DNA of 64,000 nt. Origin: Larus michahellis. Lineage: Eukaryota; Chordata; Aves; Charadriiformes; Laridae. The DNA is taken from assembly GCF_964199755.1 (NCBI RefSeq), contig NC_133898.1, positions 30,073,985 to 30,137,984 of the forward strand, in the 5' to 3' direction. The position numbers and the translations under genes were made by a program. Shown here piece after piece: positions 11,355 to 26,300 of this stretch; position 1 is the first letter of the stretch; each line of letters starts with the position of its first letter. The notes below the pieces were generated by a model that ran no database searches, was not told where the DNA came from, and saw only the letters and a list, made by a program, of their open reading frames with translations.

Positions 11355-14300
11355 CTAGGAAGAAAAAAAAACCCAAATCAACAAGAAAAGTTTCTAGGTT
11401 AACAGTTCATAGGCTGCAGGAGTCTTAAAGTCTCCCCTCCATCATTACTCCAGTTTGTTTAGCTTCCCAAGTAAGATAGTAAATGAAAGGTTCTTTACTA
11501 TAGACTGTTTGTCTCACAGATAAGAGGCTTACTACCTACAGGAAACACTGGCTAAAACCTAGGGTTGTCTTACTTGCCATAGAACAAGCACTCTGGCTGC
11601 AGTTTCAGCTTCCCTACAGCAGATAAGAGCTGCAGATTTCCAAGATGTAGCAGATCAACGAATGCTGCTGGTATTCCAGACACCTCCTCAGGCTTTGAGT
11701 ACAACACAGGGGTATCCTGAAATCTGAGCTAGAGCATATTGGGCAGGAAAGGTTCTATAGTAATCCCTCTCCAGGGCAAATCTTTCTGTCTTGTGTTTCA
11801 ACAAGTACAGCATAAAGCACAAGTAGTTGTAGGTTTCCTGTAACCAAGATTTCTTGGTGCAACCACAATATGAAGAGAGAGATCAGCTGCTATGCGCAAC
11901 TTAAGGACTGGTGGCTTGTCCACTTCATATCTGACAGCAGTGCTGGAAGAGGGGAAATCGGGTAAGAGATGAGATACCAAATAAGCCTTAATGATGGCAA
12001 AAAATTCTAGCATCCGATATTCAATTGAGAGTACCACTAAAATTTGATGATTGAAAATTTACCTAACATTTACTGAAACAAGACTCAGTCAAAGACACTG
12101 TATGACTTGGAGTCCATCTTCAGAGACAAGTCAAGTTTGGTTTGTTTAAAAAAATGTAATTATCATTTCTCAGTTTGCATGTTAAACCCTCCTGCCGTCA
12201 TGCCACCTTTTTTGGCTGCTTTATTAGCTTATCTTTCAGATCCTAGGATGAGCTCTGTGCCAGGCTTCTTGCACATCAAAAGTAGGATTATGTAGGTCAA
12301 ATCCTGCCCTCTGACTCTTTTACAATTCCTTTGTTTTCTGCTAGTTTTCAGTTGAAGGAACTGAAGGCATTATTTAGCCCCATGGTTTTAACATGGGTAA
12401 CAAATTCTTTTGCTACCTGGGCTAGAATAGTATTTACCTTTTTCTTCCAATGCTAATGTGGCTTTCCAGTAACATAAACAGGCAGATGTGACGGTGAACA
12501 CATAAACAGTAAATCTGCCAGGAAAGGTGCTGTCATTACTGTGCTTCTCAGAGTAGAGCCGGATTTCAGATGACGGCTACATCCTTCGAACACCCAGCTG
12601 GGGACCGCGAGGATCTCTGAGCTGCTGTGTGCCCTAAGTCCCTTTAAAATGAGGGACACTACCATCCTAAAAATTCTGTTCCTGCACGGAGGGTATTAGT
12701 AGATAACAGCATCAATGTATCTGGCTTATTAGGCCAGAAAGCATCCCTTTTGTCCATAATCAAAGCGATCAGATAATTCTTTGAATGCCCGAGCAGGAGA
12801 GAACAAACAAGGGGAGAGTGGCGGCTAGGGATAACTTCTTTCATAACAACTGTCACTGACCATCCTACTTACAGTTTTCGGCGAAGTGGCTGCTGCCACA
12901 GCCTCTCGTCGTTTGCCACCAGGACTGCAAGATGATGGGGGGCTGTTTGATGCGCTCTGGCTGCCAGCTCTGCCAGTCCGTAGCTTCTCTCCCAGAGCAG
13001 ACAACCAATTTTTTCTTTCAGGTGAACTATTCTCTTTATCTACTACCTCAGTGTCTTTCCCACATGGAGATCTAAACAGATGGGGGGGAGTCTGGACACC
13101 TGATGGATTAACATGGTTTCCAGGGAAGGAAGGCTCTTTTGGGCTGCGGCTGGAGCCTTCACGGTCGTTATCCAAGTCAGCCAGGCTGAGAGAGCCTTCA
13201 TCACAAGCTTTTTGGTCTGCAGCCAAGTGACATAAATTCAGCTTGGATTTCTTAGCTGCATAGTCCAGTTCAGTCACACAGCTACAGTCCTGCAGACAGT
13301 TCTGCCCTGCATCGTCCTCCTTGCTGCAGTCAAGCCTTCTCTTGGCACGCTTTTCAAACGGCAAGTGTGGGGCTTTAGGAGAGCAAGCGGCTTCCAGGAG
13401 GCCTTGGGTGACTTCTGCCAGGGCTTTTCTGGGAGAAGGAGCCTTTTTCCCCACTTCTGGAGGAGAAGAGCACGGAGTCCTTGTAACCCAATGCTTAATG
13501 GACATTTTGGAGGAAGGGATCAGTTTGGGAGAAGCACATGGACTGGCTCCACTCCGCTTGGCTGGGGTGCAGGCTGTGGCCGTCTGGGTTTTGAGAGTGC
13601 TTGTTGGAGTGTTTGTAGACAGGGGAAGGTCTCCAGAATAAACGGGAGCACAGGCAGCCGGCCGTGGTGAGGAAATGCACGGGCTGCCCACTGTGAAGGC
13701 CTTGGCAGGAGTACTCTGTGGGCTGGCTGGCGGTCCTGATAGGGGAGAAACAAGTAGTCTGATGAGGAACACAGAACAGCAGATTAAAGACAGCCCTTTT
13801 ATAAACACCCCTTCCAACTAGGAGAGGAATTCAGTGCTGACCCTGTTTCTCAGACATACTCTTTTGAAGTAAGAGGTTGTATAAATCCCTCCAATTTCAG
13901 TTAAACTGATACAAGTCCTATGTAAAATCCTATATCGTATTGACGAGTATAATACAGCATGTTTGTGTAACGTCTGATGTCTATCCCTTCTTTAATGAGC
14001 ACTCTTATGTGAGCTACGGCCAAGGGACTGACGGACAGACAAAACAATCTTGAATCTTCCAAGGTTATCTATCCCTGCTGGAAGCCTTGCAGCGGCTCGC
14101 TCCAGACAGCTCCGTACGGAGACGCTGCCTGAGAGCAAGGCTGGTCCCCACCTGCACTCCCACCTTTAAGGGTTGCGTAAGTCAGTTGAGGGACAAAGGT
14201 ACAGTAAGCAAGTCCCACAGCTAATTACAATACCAAGGAAGCCACATGCTATAATGCCCTACCATATGAATAATGCTCCTAGTCAGGTGTTAATAGTTGC

Positions 14301-17300
14301 ATATTTTAAAGATTAAAAAAAAAAAAGAAAAGAAAAGAGTGAGAACAGGAAAGGACATAATTTCATTCTCTTGCCTTTTTGCTGAATGATTTTCTGCGAT
14401 GCTATATTAGTATGAAGATGGTAGTTATTTACCACACCCAGGGAAATGTGAGAAATTCTTCACCTCCTGAACAAGGACTTAAATTCCAAACAAAAAATCT
14501 GTCACTGTAGTAAGTTATTTCTTTAAAACAAACAATTCCCAAACAGATACTTCACAGTGGCTTTTGAGCTCACTAGCCGAGAGGTAACCTTTAAAAGGTA
14601 ACCGCTTTTAAAAAAGAGGTTCTGAATACCCAGCTTCTTAAAACAGTAGTCACAGGTAGGGGCATAAAGACCTCACTAGTAACAGTGGGAATCATATATA
14701 GCAAAGACCTTGCAGCGATATTAGAGGGGGATTTTTAGTTATTTTTTTTTTATTTCTGGCACCCTCCAACAGAGAACACATTAACAGGTTTGTTAGATGC
14801 CTGCTTTCTCATTCATCTAACTTGCGGTGATGCAATTAAATAGGATAGCACCTGAGTTATTCTATGCATTTCCACTGCTGAGCACAAAAGATCTAAATAT
14901 TTTCTGTATACCAGGGGTTTAATCTGAACTCTTAATTCTCACCGTTAGCACTGTACTATAAAGCACTTCATTACAACAATGAGAAGTCTAGTGTGCATAA
15001 CCTGCCATTTTCTTTAGGACGCTGGGCTGTCTCACAAATAACATGTCGAGTGAGTACCTATGTGACTCTGATTATATACCACACTAAGCCTCTTTTGATC
15101 CTTCCTTTTACTGCATTACCTAGTATCCAAAATACAAGTATTGGTGAATCAGAGCAAAATGAAATAGGATCCTGTATTAACTGATCTCACTACAAATCAC
15201 TCTAACACACAAAACAGAGTTAAAGGCTCCTTTCCTGATAAAATATGCTACTTCATAACAACTTGCTTCAATCTGGACTAAGAGAGAGTAACGGCCAAGA
15301 TTGGTTCTCTTAATCTTTACTTTAATGAGCACTCACAAGACAATAATATCTGAGCAGGGGAATTAGTTGCGCTTAAAAATCCAAGCTCCTAGAGGTAGAA
15401 GTAGCAAACTCAACCATTCTTGATCCCTAATGACCATCTACAAATTCATACAGCAGAAATATTGCATGACTAGCTGGGTATGAACACTCTCAATCTGAGT
15501 CCAATCTGAAAGTTATACTGTGGAGACACTGGATACGGGAATAAAAGCTATCCTGAGAGTTGGGTGGGTGTCACAGCAAGAAGCAAACCCAAACTTGAGA
15601 TAAAGAATATGAAGATTGGGCTTTTTGGTAAGACTCCATGCATTATTCAAGCTTCTACTAAGCCAGTTCCAAGCTGTTTGCATTTATGCTGCCATTGCAT
15701 GTAGTACAATACCGTAAATACCTGCAGTCAACCTGCATAACACCAAAGCAGGTTATTTCAGATGTTTCCTACCTTCTCTGCTACAAATCTTCTAGACTGA
15801 TATTATCAGTCTCCAGATTTAAGAGACATAAATTGTCCATGCACAGGCCTGCTCCAGAAATGTGGTTACACAAAAACATAGAGAAAGTAGTGCAACTTAG
15901 GGAAACCACAAAAATAATTCCTAAAGAAAAGGAAACTGTGTTTGCTACGCTTGACGATATAGGTCAACAGTCAATACACAATCTCAGTCTCACAATTTGT
16001 TCCACATAAATGGGTGGGGAGCTACCTAGATCTCATCCCAGCAGGTCTGAAATAGTACTTAGCTTGCAGCTCTCAATCAGTCTCTGCAGGTAACTCCTAC
16101 ATTCTAACAGCACGTGCTTTGTGTTCAAGAGCCAAGGTCAGCAGGAAGCCTGCTGTTGTGTTTGCAGTGTCTGTGTACTTCCTCTTCCCTCCTGTGTTAC
16201 TCTAATGCAGCAAGAGCAAGTAGAAGTCACTTATTTTTCTAGTATAATTGCCACAGTTGAATTGTAAAGTTTTGTTGTACAAGCTACTTTAGGTTTCAGG
16301 TTTCTGGACTAGACCTATGCTTACTTCTCTTTTCCTGAATCTAGTACACAAAAGTGATTTTTGAGCCCTCCAGAAGCAGAGTGTGTGCACACACAAACAC
16401 CATTTACCAGCTACGGAGCAGACCTGGCACTCTCCCTGCTATTGTTCTGCAAACTTCCTGCAAGACTGTTACTCCCTGGCAAAAGGTTAGAGGTAATGTT
16501 ATCCCATTAGTGGGATTTGCAGACCTTCAGCCTTTCTTTGTGTTAGCCAAGGTGAAATTCATTTGGAGGGTGGCTAGAGAAGATAGGTAGAACACAGGAA
16601 GTCACACCAGCAGCTGCTGGGAAGCTATTGTATTCTTAGTTTCGGAGCTACTCTATGGTGAAGCTCATCTTATTTCACTTTTTTGGGGGGGGTGTTCTCC
16701 TTTCACCTACTCTACTGCAACAAAATGCAGGTTTCAGACAACTCAAAGTAGTGCTATGATCCGCGGCTCCTTTCTTGTGGTTCTAGGATACTGCCCAGTG
16801 AGTAGCTTCTCTACAGAGCCCAGATCTGCTCACTAGCTTGTGAGAGCAAGCTGCATAGCTGGTCTGATTGCCTAGGCTTTATAGAAAGGTATCGCATTTG
16901 TTACTAGCCTTAACATGTGAATAGATGAACACTGGTTCATCTGGTTAATTCTGGAACATTATGATCACATCGTGATTGACTACATGCATTTTTGAAGTAC
17001 TTTCACTACGTGGCATTTGTCTGTATAGACGGTCAGTACCACTGTATGAAGCTGAAGAAAGAGATGTAATATTGATAGCAGCAGCAAAGAAATCTGTGCA
17101 GAATTTAACTACTGGGCAGGAGGAAACACTTCAGAGTTCCAAGGCTCTATATGTGCCATCAGCCCTTTACATCAGCTGCACTAGCAAGCTGGAAAAAGCA
17201 TATGATCTTACTGCTCTCAGTTATTAATTGATATAAAAAAACCTGTGACTTGTTGCTACGGTGCGTGCACACGTGACATCTCCTTTGGCTGTTCAATCAT

Positions 17301-20300
17301 TGAACCCTGCTGGTATCCACTGAAGATCTGGCTGCCCAACAAGCTGTATCAATGAATATTTGCCTTGCAGTCTGGTCATATAGACTTTGGCATCCTCGTA
17401 AGGTTTTTCAGCCAGCTTGTCTTGTTGGTGGCAGAAATATTTACAAGTAGAAGTATTTGTCTGGCTATATCAATTATGGCCTAATATGAAAAAAATAGAA
17501 GACTAATAAGGCAAGCCAAAGGCTTTTCTTGGTACAGAGAACAGCCAAAATTCAGAAGCCATGCTGCAGAGCAAGGTATCTCAGCGCAGGGGCCTTACCT
17601 ACTGCACGTTGTTCTGGTTTCTTCTGAGTGACCCAGCCCACCAAGTTGACTTTGTTGAATGCTGTTTTCTTCTCCTCAGGATGACGCCGTAAGCGCCAAA
17701 TCCTCACAGTGTTGTCATCAGAGCACGTGGCAATCTACAATATAAATTAGGTTCTTGGAATAACCAGGGCACATCCTGTGGATCACTGGCCAAGTGAACT
17801 GGAACAGCCACACCCGACACTCCACGCCAGTATGAATGAGGGTGCAGCCTGGTTGAGGGGGGACAAGATTTTCCCATAAAACAAACAAAACAACTCAACT
17901 CTGATTCATTACTGTGCCAGACAGCAATATTTGCTTTAAAGCGGGCAAGGCTGCCGCCTTCGTGTCTTTCTGCTAGAGAAACCACAGTCACCAGTAACTG
18001 TTTGCCTTGCATAGCTCTGTAACAGGCGGCGGTCTGCTCAGGAAGGGCCAGGGCATATTTTGAGATTTCAGTCACTCCATAGACAAAAGCAGGCATGCCG
18101 CTTTTTGCACCTGCATCTAGGTCTGTCTCTGTTACTTGGGACTTTTTCTGCTTGGGGACAAACATTTGCAACACACTGAGAAGGTGACATTGGAAGGCTG
18201 TTGCATTGGCCTTCAGCGCTATCTCTTCAGAGTCAGATGTCAGCAGTAGCTGGCAGAGAAACCAACTCTGCTAGAAACATTGGAATAGATTCCCGCCGCA
18301 GCATCACGCGCTCCTAAAGGATCTGTGGAATCTCATCTGAAGAAGCAGCAGAACCCACCCAGCCCACATTTTATGGCTCTCTTTGGGCAGATTAACTGGT
18401 GACTCACGTGGGAATCAGCATCAACAAAAAGGAAATGCTGTGGCCAAAGTTCATAGTAATCTGGATGGGAAAGTGCCTCTATGCTGACCTCTGTGACACC
18501 AATATTGTCCCTACAGAAAGCAACTTTGCCTCTCAAATCCTTCCAGGCAGCTTCCTGACCTGTCTTAGCACCGCATTTTCCACTTTTCTTCATGCTTCGG
18601 CGTCTGTACAGTGTCTGACTATTTCTTACCTGTGTCAGTAACGATTTTAAAGGCTGTATTGGTCTGCATTTCCAACACAGCGTGATCAGGATGCTGGGCT
18701 ACCTCTAGGTCACAGATTGCATCTAAAATGCTAGTTCTCATATTTTTGTGCATCTTACACAACTAGAACAATTCATCCTGTTTACCTGCAAGACTCCCAG
18801 TGTCCTGCACTGCAAAGCTTTTCTGAGACCCAGTGCTGTAGTGCAAGCCAGGGAAAGTGGCTGACATGCTTAATACCGTGGGATGAAAATACTGGCTATT
18901 ATTAGGACACTGGCTGGGAATTTTCAGGGTTTTCTCATTTTGAGCTAGGCCAATCATTTGAATCAACCTCCTACTGCAGTTCTCTTCCTTTTAGTGATAG
19001 CTGGTGCACTGTATGTTTTTGGGTGAACACACAAATATGTCACAAAACCAGCGCAGATTTTGAAAAATAGTCACAATGAAAAGAGACCACATGTTTTTTA
19101 AAGGGCATTCAAAACTTCTTGCCACTCTGTACAAGACTAGCAGATGTATCAATGGTCAGACAGGTAAGGAAGCTGTAAGCATGGAACCACAAAACAAGCT
19201 TATGGCTTATGAAAGCCCTGATTAAATGGTTTCACAGTTTTGTCTCTTACAGGTTGTGTCACAAGCCCTCATCAGGAGAGGTTCTTGTTTATTTGCAATT
19301 TCTTAGGTCTTATCAAATAGCCTAAAATATTTCAAAATGATGAAAAAGTTCTGATACATTGTACTCATGTGACAAGCATTGGTTTACTGCCCCCCTGAAT
19401 GAACATTTTTACAAACGATTGACTAAAAATTTCCACCAAAATAAACAAATACTGACACAATTTTGAAAAGTAGATGTCGCTACATCACGTGTATTGTTTC
19501 ACGGGAAAGAGAATTTTCCAGAAAACAAACCTTAGTGAAGTCTGAAGGAGACCAAGCAATGGAGGTAACTTCTTGAGAGTGACCAACGAGTGTCCGTGGA
19601 GGAAGGCTGGGCTCAGAAACCTTAAAAATTCCACAAAAAAACATGTATTCAATCAAAAGCCCCACAGCCTAATATATCATGAAGACCCCACAGCCCACCT
19701 GTGAAGCATCTTCCCTATATGAGATGAATAAATCAAATGCTCTTAGCCTGTTATCATGAGGCAACAACTGATGGAGCCCTAAGAATCAGTTCATGTTTCA
19801 TTTCTAGAGGTGAAGCAGCTGGTCAGCACTGAGATGAAGTGACTTGCCTGGAAACACTTGTTCAATTCCTGCTATGCACAGGATTTCTGCCTCCAGAGTT
19901 GTGAGCCCAAAACACGACACAAGCATTTTACTATATTAAGCACCTCTACCTGTTCTAGGTAAGATGCGTAGAAGTTTGGGAAGCTCATACTTTGAATCAG
20001 GATAGGCAAATATGTTCTGCTGCTGTTTTACAAACTTCCCATCACAGGTCAATGGTTTATTAAAAAAATAAAACCACCACCACCAAAATCCTATAGATGA
20101 ACCTTCACTGGCTTCAGAACTGGCATTTGTGTGCCTGTACCTCCTCCAACCAAGCAGCTGGACCAGAGACCCCCTTAAGAGTTCATAAAAAAGCTCCCTA
20201 AATCACTCATGCTCAATAAATGATGTCCATTTCTCTTATATGCTTCATAAAAATCTTCCTCCTGTTCTACAGTATTACTACTAATCTTTGATTGCAGCTC

Positions 20301-23300
20301 ACATAAGTGACAGATACAACTGAAGCTAGCAGTAAGTGGCCCAAGGAAGAAAACACACATGCATACACACATACAGACATTATATCTAAGTTTTGCATGC
20401 TTTCAGCAGGCAATCCTTTCTGGAGCTATGAGTCACCGTTATTGACATGACATCATAAGGGGGATTTATCAAGGACATTTGCATAAATGACTAAGTGAAT
20501 GAACAGATCCTTTATGGCATGGGAAAAGGAGTAGCCATTACAGATGGATCTCAAAGGAAGATGCAAGACATTGGGGAAGGCTTCTGATCTACACACAAGT
20601 TTTTCTCTTGCGGATTACCTCCTACAACAGCCTGCAAAACTGCAATTGAATATTCAGCTTCAGATCTTAAAGTTGTCCTGATACAAACGGGTTCGTCTTA
20701 ATAGGCTGCTTTTTTTTTTTTCCTGGCATAGCAGAGGCAATCACTTGACTAAATATCCACTAAGTGCCTCGGCCAGATTATTCCCTTCTTTGCCAAAACA
20801 TGCAATACCATGGAAACTTAATCCCTATTTAGGGAATAAACAGGAGATCTTGGTGCAGAGAACACCTTTGTCTACATTCAATAACGGTCTTGCTATACAC
20901 ACATAACAGACACAACAGCGGTCCAGTAGCCACTGATTGATGAAAGGAAGGCAGAGGAAGAGAGTTATTCTTGCTGGTACACAATGGTTTTAACTATACT
21001 AATGTAAACTAAACCAACTACACCCAACTTAAATTACTGTGAACTAAAGGAGGATGCATAGTTATAGCTGTGTCCGCTGTGTTTGGCAGAAGACAGTCGG
21101 CCAGGCTGCGCATGTGAAGTCGGGATTAGCCACAGCACATGCTGCTTTTTGCCTGATTTGACAGGATATTGGTCGGGAAGTTAGAGCTATTGTGGAAAGG
21201 TTAAAAAGAGAAACCTAGGAAATGGGACTTTATTAGTTACTCTACTCACTGAAACAGCTGTTGTATCCATCTTCAAGATTCCGCATAAAATGGTGTATAT
21301 AGTTTTACACACCACATGATACAGAAGCACTTAAATTCCAATGCTGGGGGAGACCAAAGGGTGACTTAATATGGTCACCTTGGAGTGGTCCGTACCAAAG
21401 GAATAAAAGGGCAATGGAAGTATACGCCTTTAAAGGATTTTTTTTTATTACCAGGAAGGTATCTCAGCTAGGTACCATCTTTGTTGAGAGAAACCTCTCT
21501 GCTCTCTGGCTTTTATAATCTTAGCGTTGTTCAAGAGTCAGTTCATTAATCAACGTACTAGTAATTAGAAAAAAAACAAGCAAAACCAACACAATAAAGC
21601 AAGTGTTCATTGCCTGGAAGTGCTTTATATAAGGAAACAGACTGAAACAGCATCCTCATCAGCAATAACTTCTAGCCATAGTGTTCCCTGGGAATTGCTG
21701 ACCCAAACACAGCTTAGCACTGCTGCAAAGTTTCTCAAAGAAATAATCTGAGTGAACAAGGTCTTGCTCTGCCTTTCATTTCTCAACAAGGTCTTCCTCT
21801 GCCTTTCATTCCTCTCAAGATATGGAAAGCTAGCACTCTTCATTATATTCTCTCCAACATTACCTGTTAATTGCTCGTGCAATATCTAACCATGTTTTTT
21901 CCACAGCATAATAAGTCCTCATCCCAGGAAAGGTACATATGGTTCAGAGTCAGTAAAATCTGCCAACATTTACAACAAATTAAGAAGCCTCTGGATATGA
22001 CAGATCTCGAAAGAGACAGTTTTGCTCAAAGTCACACTTTCTAACATGACTATGGGATTAAAATAAAAGTAATCATCGTATGATTTATTTAATAAATATG
22101 CAATATGATCTGTCACTCAGATGTGACAGCAACAGAAGCCTTCTGTATCCAAATGCATTTTAAATGTGCTTAGATGCTTAAACTTTGAGATGTAACAACA
22201 CTCTTGAATGCTCTCAACCCAGTCCCAGCCTATGTTCCAAGAAAGTGTCAAAACACACGAATGCAGGATGCGCAGCTCAAGTTTGCACAGGTATTTTTGC
22301 TGAACTCACACAGAACATGAGGAAGGTTAAAATTAAACCACTTGGCATGGGAGCAGCCATGCTACCCCACTCCTGCTACTACTGAGTAAGCAACCTAGCT
22401 GCTTACAAGTGTTCTCAAATCAAGGAGACTACATGCTCAAACCACAGCCTCAGCAGGCTGACCCTCCGCTCTGAAACGTTTCTATTTTACTTTCAAACTC
22501 ATTGTGAATGGGGTAAACAAGTCAGCATTCCCTAAAAATTACCCCAAAACTGAAATATGCAGTCACCTGTGGTTTCTGTCTATTCTACTTCAATAAAAAG
22601 TCTACTCTGTTCTCATATGTCTGTCAAGTATGGAGAAGAGAACTTGAAGCATGCCTTATTCTGAGGTCTCTGCTATTAACTTGGTGACATTTGCATTTCC
22701 TACACGTCAGTGCAAGATGCCAAGTGACGAAGCCTCTTGGCTGTCAGGCAGTGCTTTGGAATTTTGCTGAAGGCTCTGGCTGAGCCCTCGCTGTAATACA
22801 AAGGCTTTAACTACTGTAAATTAAGCATGAGAAAAAGCTATGTCTGAAGCAAGAGCTGGAAAAAGGGGAGGTGGAGGGAGAGAGTGCCCTTTAAAACAAT
22901 TAAATTATTAGGTTTCTGCTAATGCGCACCATTGCTAAATATGAACTGAGAACTGTCTGTCTACTTGTCATAGCTGGCTGAATCAACAGGATTGAAAGAG
23001 GATTTTAATGCCCATTAAAACCAGATTAAGATCAGCAACTTGCAATAAGCAGCAGTGATGAGAGACGTATTGATGGCAGGAGGTTAGCTCTGTTTTACAT
23101 TAAACAGTTACATCCAGCCTTGACAGCAACAAACACACTCCGGGCACAATGTGCCAGGAGCCAACCCCACGCTGCTCTGAGTAGGAGTGGGAGGTAGGGA
23201 GTGTCCTACGTGAACATGAAAAGCAAATGAAACGGAAGAGCGGAGCAGCTCCGGGGTTGCACGCCTGGGTCTCTCCCAGGGGCCTCACCTTCCAGATGTA

Positions 23301-26300
23301 GGCGTTGCAGTCGCTCGAGCCACTGACCAGGAACTGGTCGTCGGGGCTGGTGCTGGATTTGACGTAAAAGGTTGAATTCTGGTGCCCGCTGAAAACGGCC
23401 ACTGAGAAGAGAAGGGAGAAGAAAATAAAAAGAAAATAAGAGCCCCACTCAATGCACAGTCAGTTGCGCAAGGAGGGCTGATCCTACAGGCTTTTCCTGC
23501 CCAGCCACACATCCTCTGGAGAAAGTGGTTGCACTGCTCCTTTGCTATGGGGCTCCCGCTTGGAAGTTTTTATTAAACTACAGCCCTTTAGGCTTCCCAA
23601 ATGAAGCAACAGCTCTCTCCACAGCATTAGGAAGCAGTGGCAGTTTCATTAAAGCTTTAGCTTTACCCCTATCACAAGCTGGCCGAGACATCACCTGGGC
23701 TGCCCCACTACTCTGGGTTAAGGTTGCTTGTCTCTTCCTCCCTCCATCGCGTCTCCAGAGCCCCTACATTAGCAAGGCACTTGCTTCTCCTTCCTCCTGC
23801 TGCCAGCATCCTTATTTCACCAACAAAACTTGCATCGTGTCAGCCACGGTCACTAGCTGCCCGTATTTAAAGCCTCAGTAGTGTTTGCTAAAGCCTTGAA
23901 ACCATCAGCCTGAATGGCTGCTGTCCCCCCTATTGCGAGGGCCCAAAGAGCCGGCAGCCAGCACAAAAGCCGAGTGTGGATCTAGAGCACTCGGCCACAC
24001 CACGTCCCCTCCTCTCATCGGGGCAGAAAGGGCCAGTTTCACGATGTAGAAGGAAACCCCCGCTACCAGCCCTGTTTTAATAGTGGTTTTGGCAAAGGAG
24101 GTGACCCACAGACCAGAGGGACCCGTGGCTGCCTTTGGTGGTCTTCGAAAAGTTGCGAGACCCCAAAATTAATTTTTACCCACAGCTCCTTCAGCACAGT
24201 GGCAAGTCCCTTCCTAAGCCAGACCTGCCAGCAAGTCCCATTACAGCGAAGATTTCCTCACGTCCCCCTGCAGACTGCAGCGGCCTCCATACTGGGTAAG
24301 AGCGGTGGCAACCGGGATGAAAGCCATGGAGCCAGGAGAGCGGCACCGACCGGCGGGCAGGCGCTGCCCTCTGCGGGAACAGGAGCACGCCGAGAGGCCG
24401 CACAAATTTCATCCAGCCGGATTAACGGAGATCGCTCGCCGGGCTTTATCAGCCGCACACAGAAGGCAAGAGCTCCATGAGGAGGCCAAGGGTGGAATGC
24501 CCTCTGCTTTGGAGAGAGCCGTCTCCTGCCGGGGGGGCAGGCTGGTGAGTGCATTTCCACAGCTCAGCGGTGGCACCCGGGGTTAACCTCAACAACCGTC
24601 CTATTAATATTTACTACTAGCACCGCTTCTCGACTCTGGAAGCATTCCCACCCACCAGACTGCCTTCCTGAAGAGCAAACAGAAGGACACATTGTGCATT
24701 TAACTTCAATTAACCGAGAGACCGAGAAAAAGGCAATGGAAACTAAATCATGTGTCTGGCTGGAATGCATCTAACAAGTTTTGCAGCTTTCTGAGAAGCG
24801 GCCGCTGGCCTATGACAAAGCAGCTTAGTGCACCGAAGGCCGTGGGCCATTTTGTCAACGTAAAGGTCACCAGTGCAGAGCTGAAGGCATCTAAAAAGCT
24901 GAAGCACCTCTACAACATGCTGGGGATGCTTTCTCACAGAAGTTGTGGTGGAAGCTAAATTTAAAAGATACCTTAAAATATCTGAATACAACATTATCAG
25001 GTGATCACTTTGCATGGATTCGCATCCAAGAGTTTGAAAAATCACTTCTGCCAGTAAACAGAAGATTCAGACTTGCTTCAGGTGGGTAGCAGCTGGACAC
25101 TAGCCATTCCTCACCAGGTAACTAGAGTCAACATGCAAACTACTCTTAATCTCTGACTGGGTGAATCAGTATCTGCACTTATGTAATTTTTTTGCGATTA
25201 ATCTTATATGGATGGCTTAACACAAAATAGGAACAGCCCTCGTAACAGGTGCCTTCTCTCCCGAGTACCTTGAGACGTAAGAGCATGGAATAGGTTTCCT
25301 AAGCGTTCAAGCTGGCCTCTATCTCTCTAAGTCATAGGGAGAAACTCACCCTATGCAGCTATTTCCACAGATATGCTTACCTGGAGTGGTCCTTGAACTT
25401 GTCATATTGAACATGTAGATACTGTCATCAGTGCAATTAGCAAACAGATTAGCACCAGTGGAATCCAAAACCAGGCTAGAATATCCTATAGACAAAAAGA
25501 GAAATGCTTCATAAGAAATAACACCACAAAAAACATATTGGAAAACAGGCATTCTCACAGAAATGCCTAGAGAGGGAAATTTAGAAAGGATCTCTATCAC
25601 ATATGAGATTGTCATTGGAAATTTTATTTGTTTGACGGAGCACTTGCTGGTGAAGGAAGGTTTCTAGAATAACATCTACATTTTCTCATGAGGACTCAGG
25701 GTGATATTTAGGGAGGAATCTCACCTTCAGAGCAGGTGAGTGATTTATTTGGTAGTTTCAAATGGGTAACAGGAACAACCAATTGTAAAAGCAGAGATTA
25801 AAAATAAATACAGAATCACGGAATGAATCACAGAATGGTAGGGTTGGAAGGCATTTCTGGAGATCATCTAGTCCGCGCCCCCTGCCAGAGCAGGGTCACC
25901 TAGAGCAGGTTGCACAGGAACGCGTCCAGGCGGGTTTTGAATGTCTCCAGAGACGGAAACTCCCCCACCTCTCTGGGCAGCCTGTTCCAGTGCTCTGCCA
26001 CCCTCAAAGTAAAGATGTTCCTCCTCATGTTTAGGTGGAACTTCCTATGCTCAAGTTTATGCCCATTACCTCTTGTCCTGTTGCTGGGCACCACTGAAAA
26101 GAGCCTGGCCCCATCCTCCTGACACCCACCCTTTAAGTATTTATAAGCATTGATAAGATCCCCCCTCATCAGACTCTCATGCTTTGGTGGAATATGCCAT
26201 TTTCTGATTTGCTAGTGACTTAGGTTCAAGAAAAATCTTTCCCTACAAGCAAATTATTTCACAACCAGCTCCTCGAGGATTTCCCTCTTGTTCTTGGGAA

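Noticed and set aside
12886-13670. Plus-strand open frames opposite DTL exon 14
   Set aside because: Antisense shadows of the 863-bp coding exon.
24191-24586. Overlapping open frames on both strands in DTL intron 10
   Set aside because: Explained by high GC content with few stops; reported only as a CpG-rich block.
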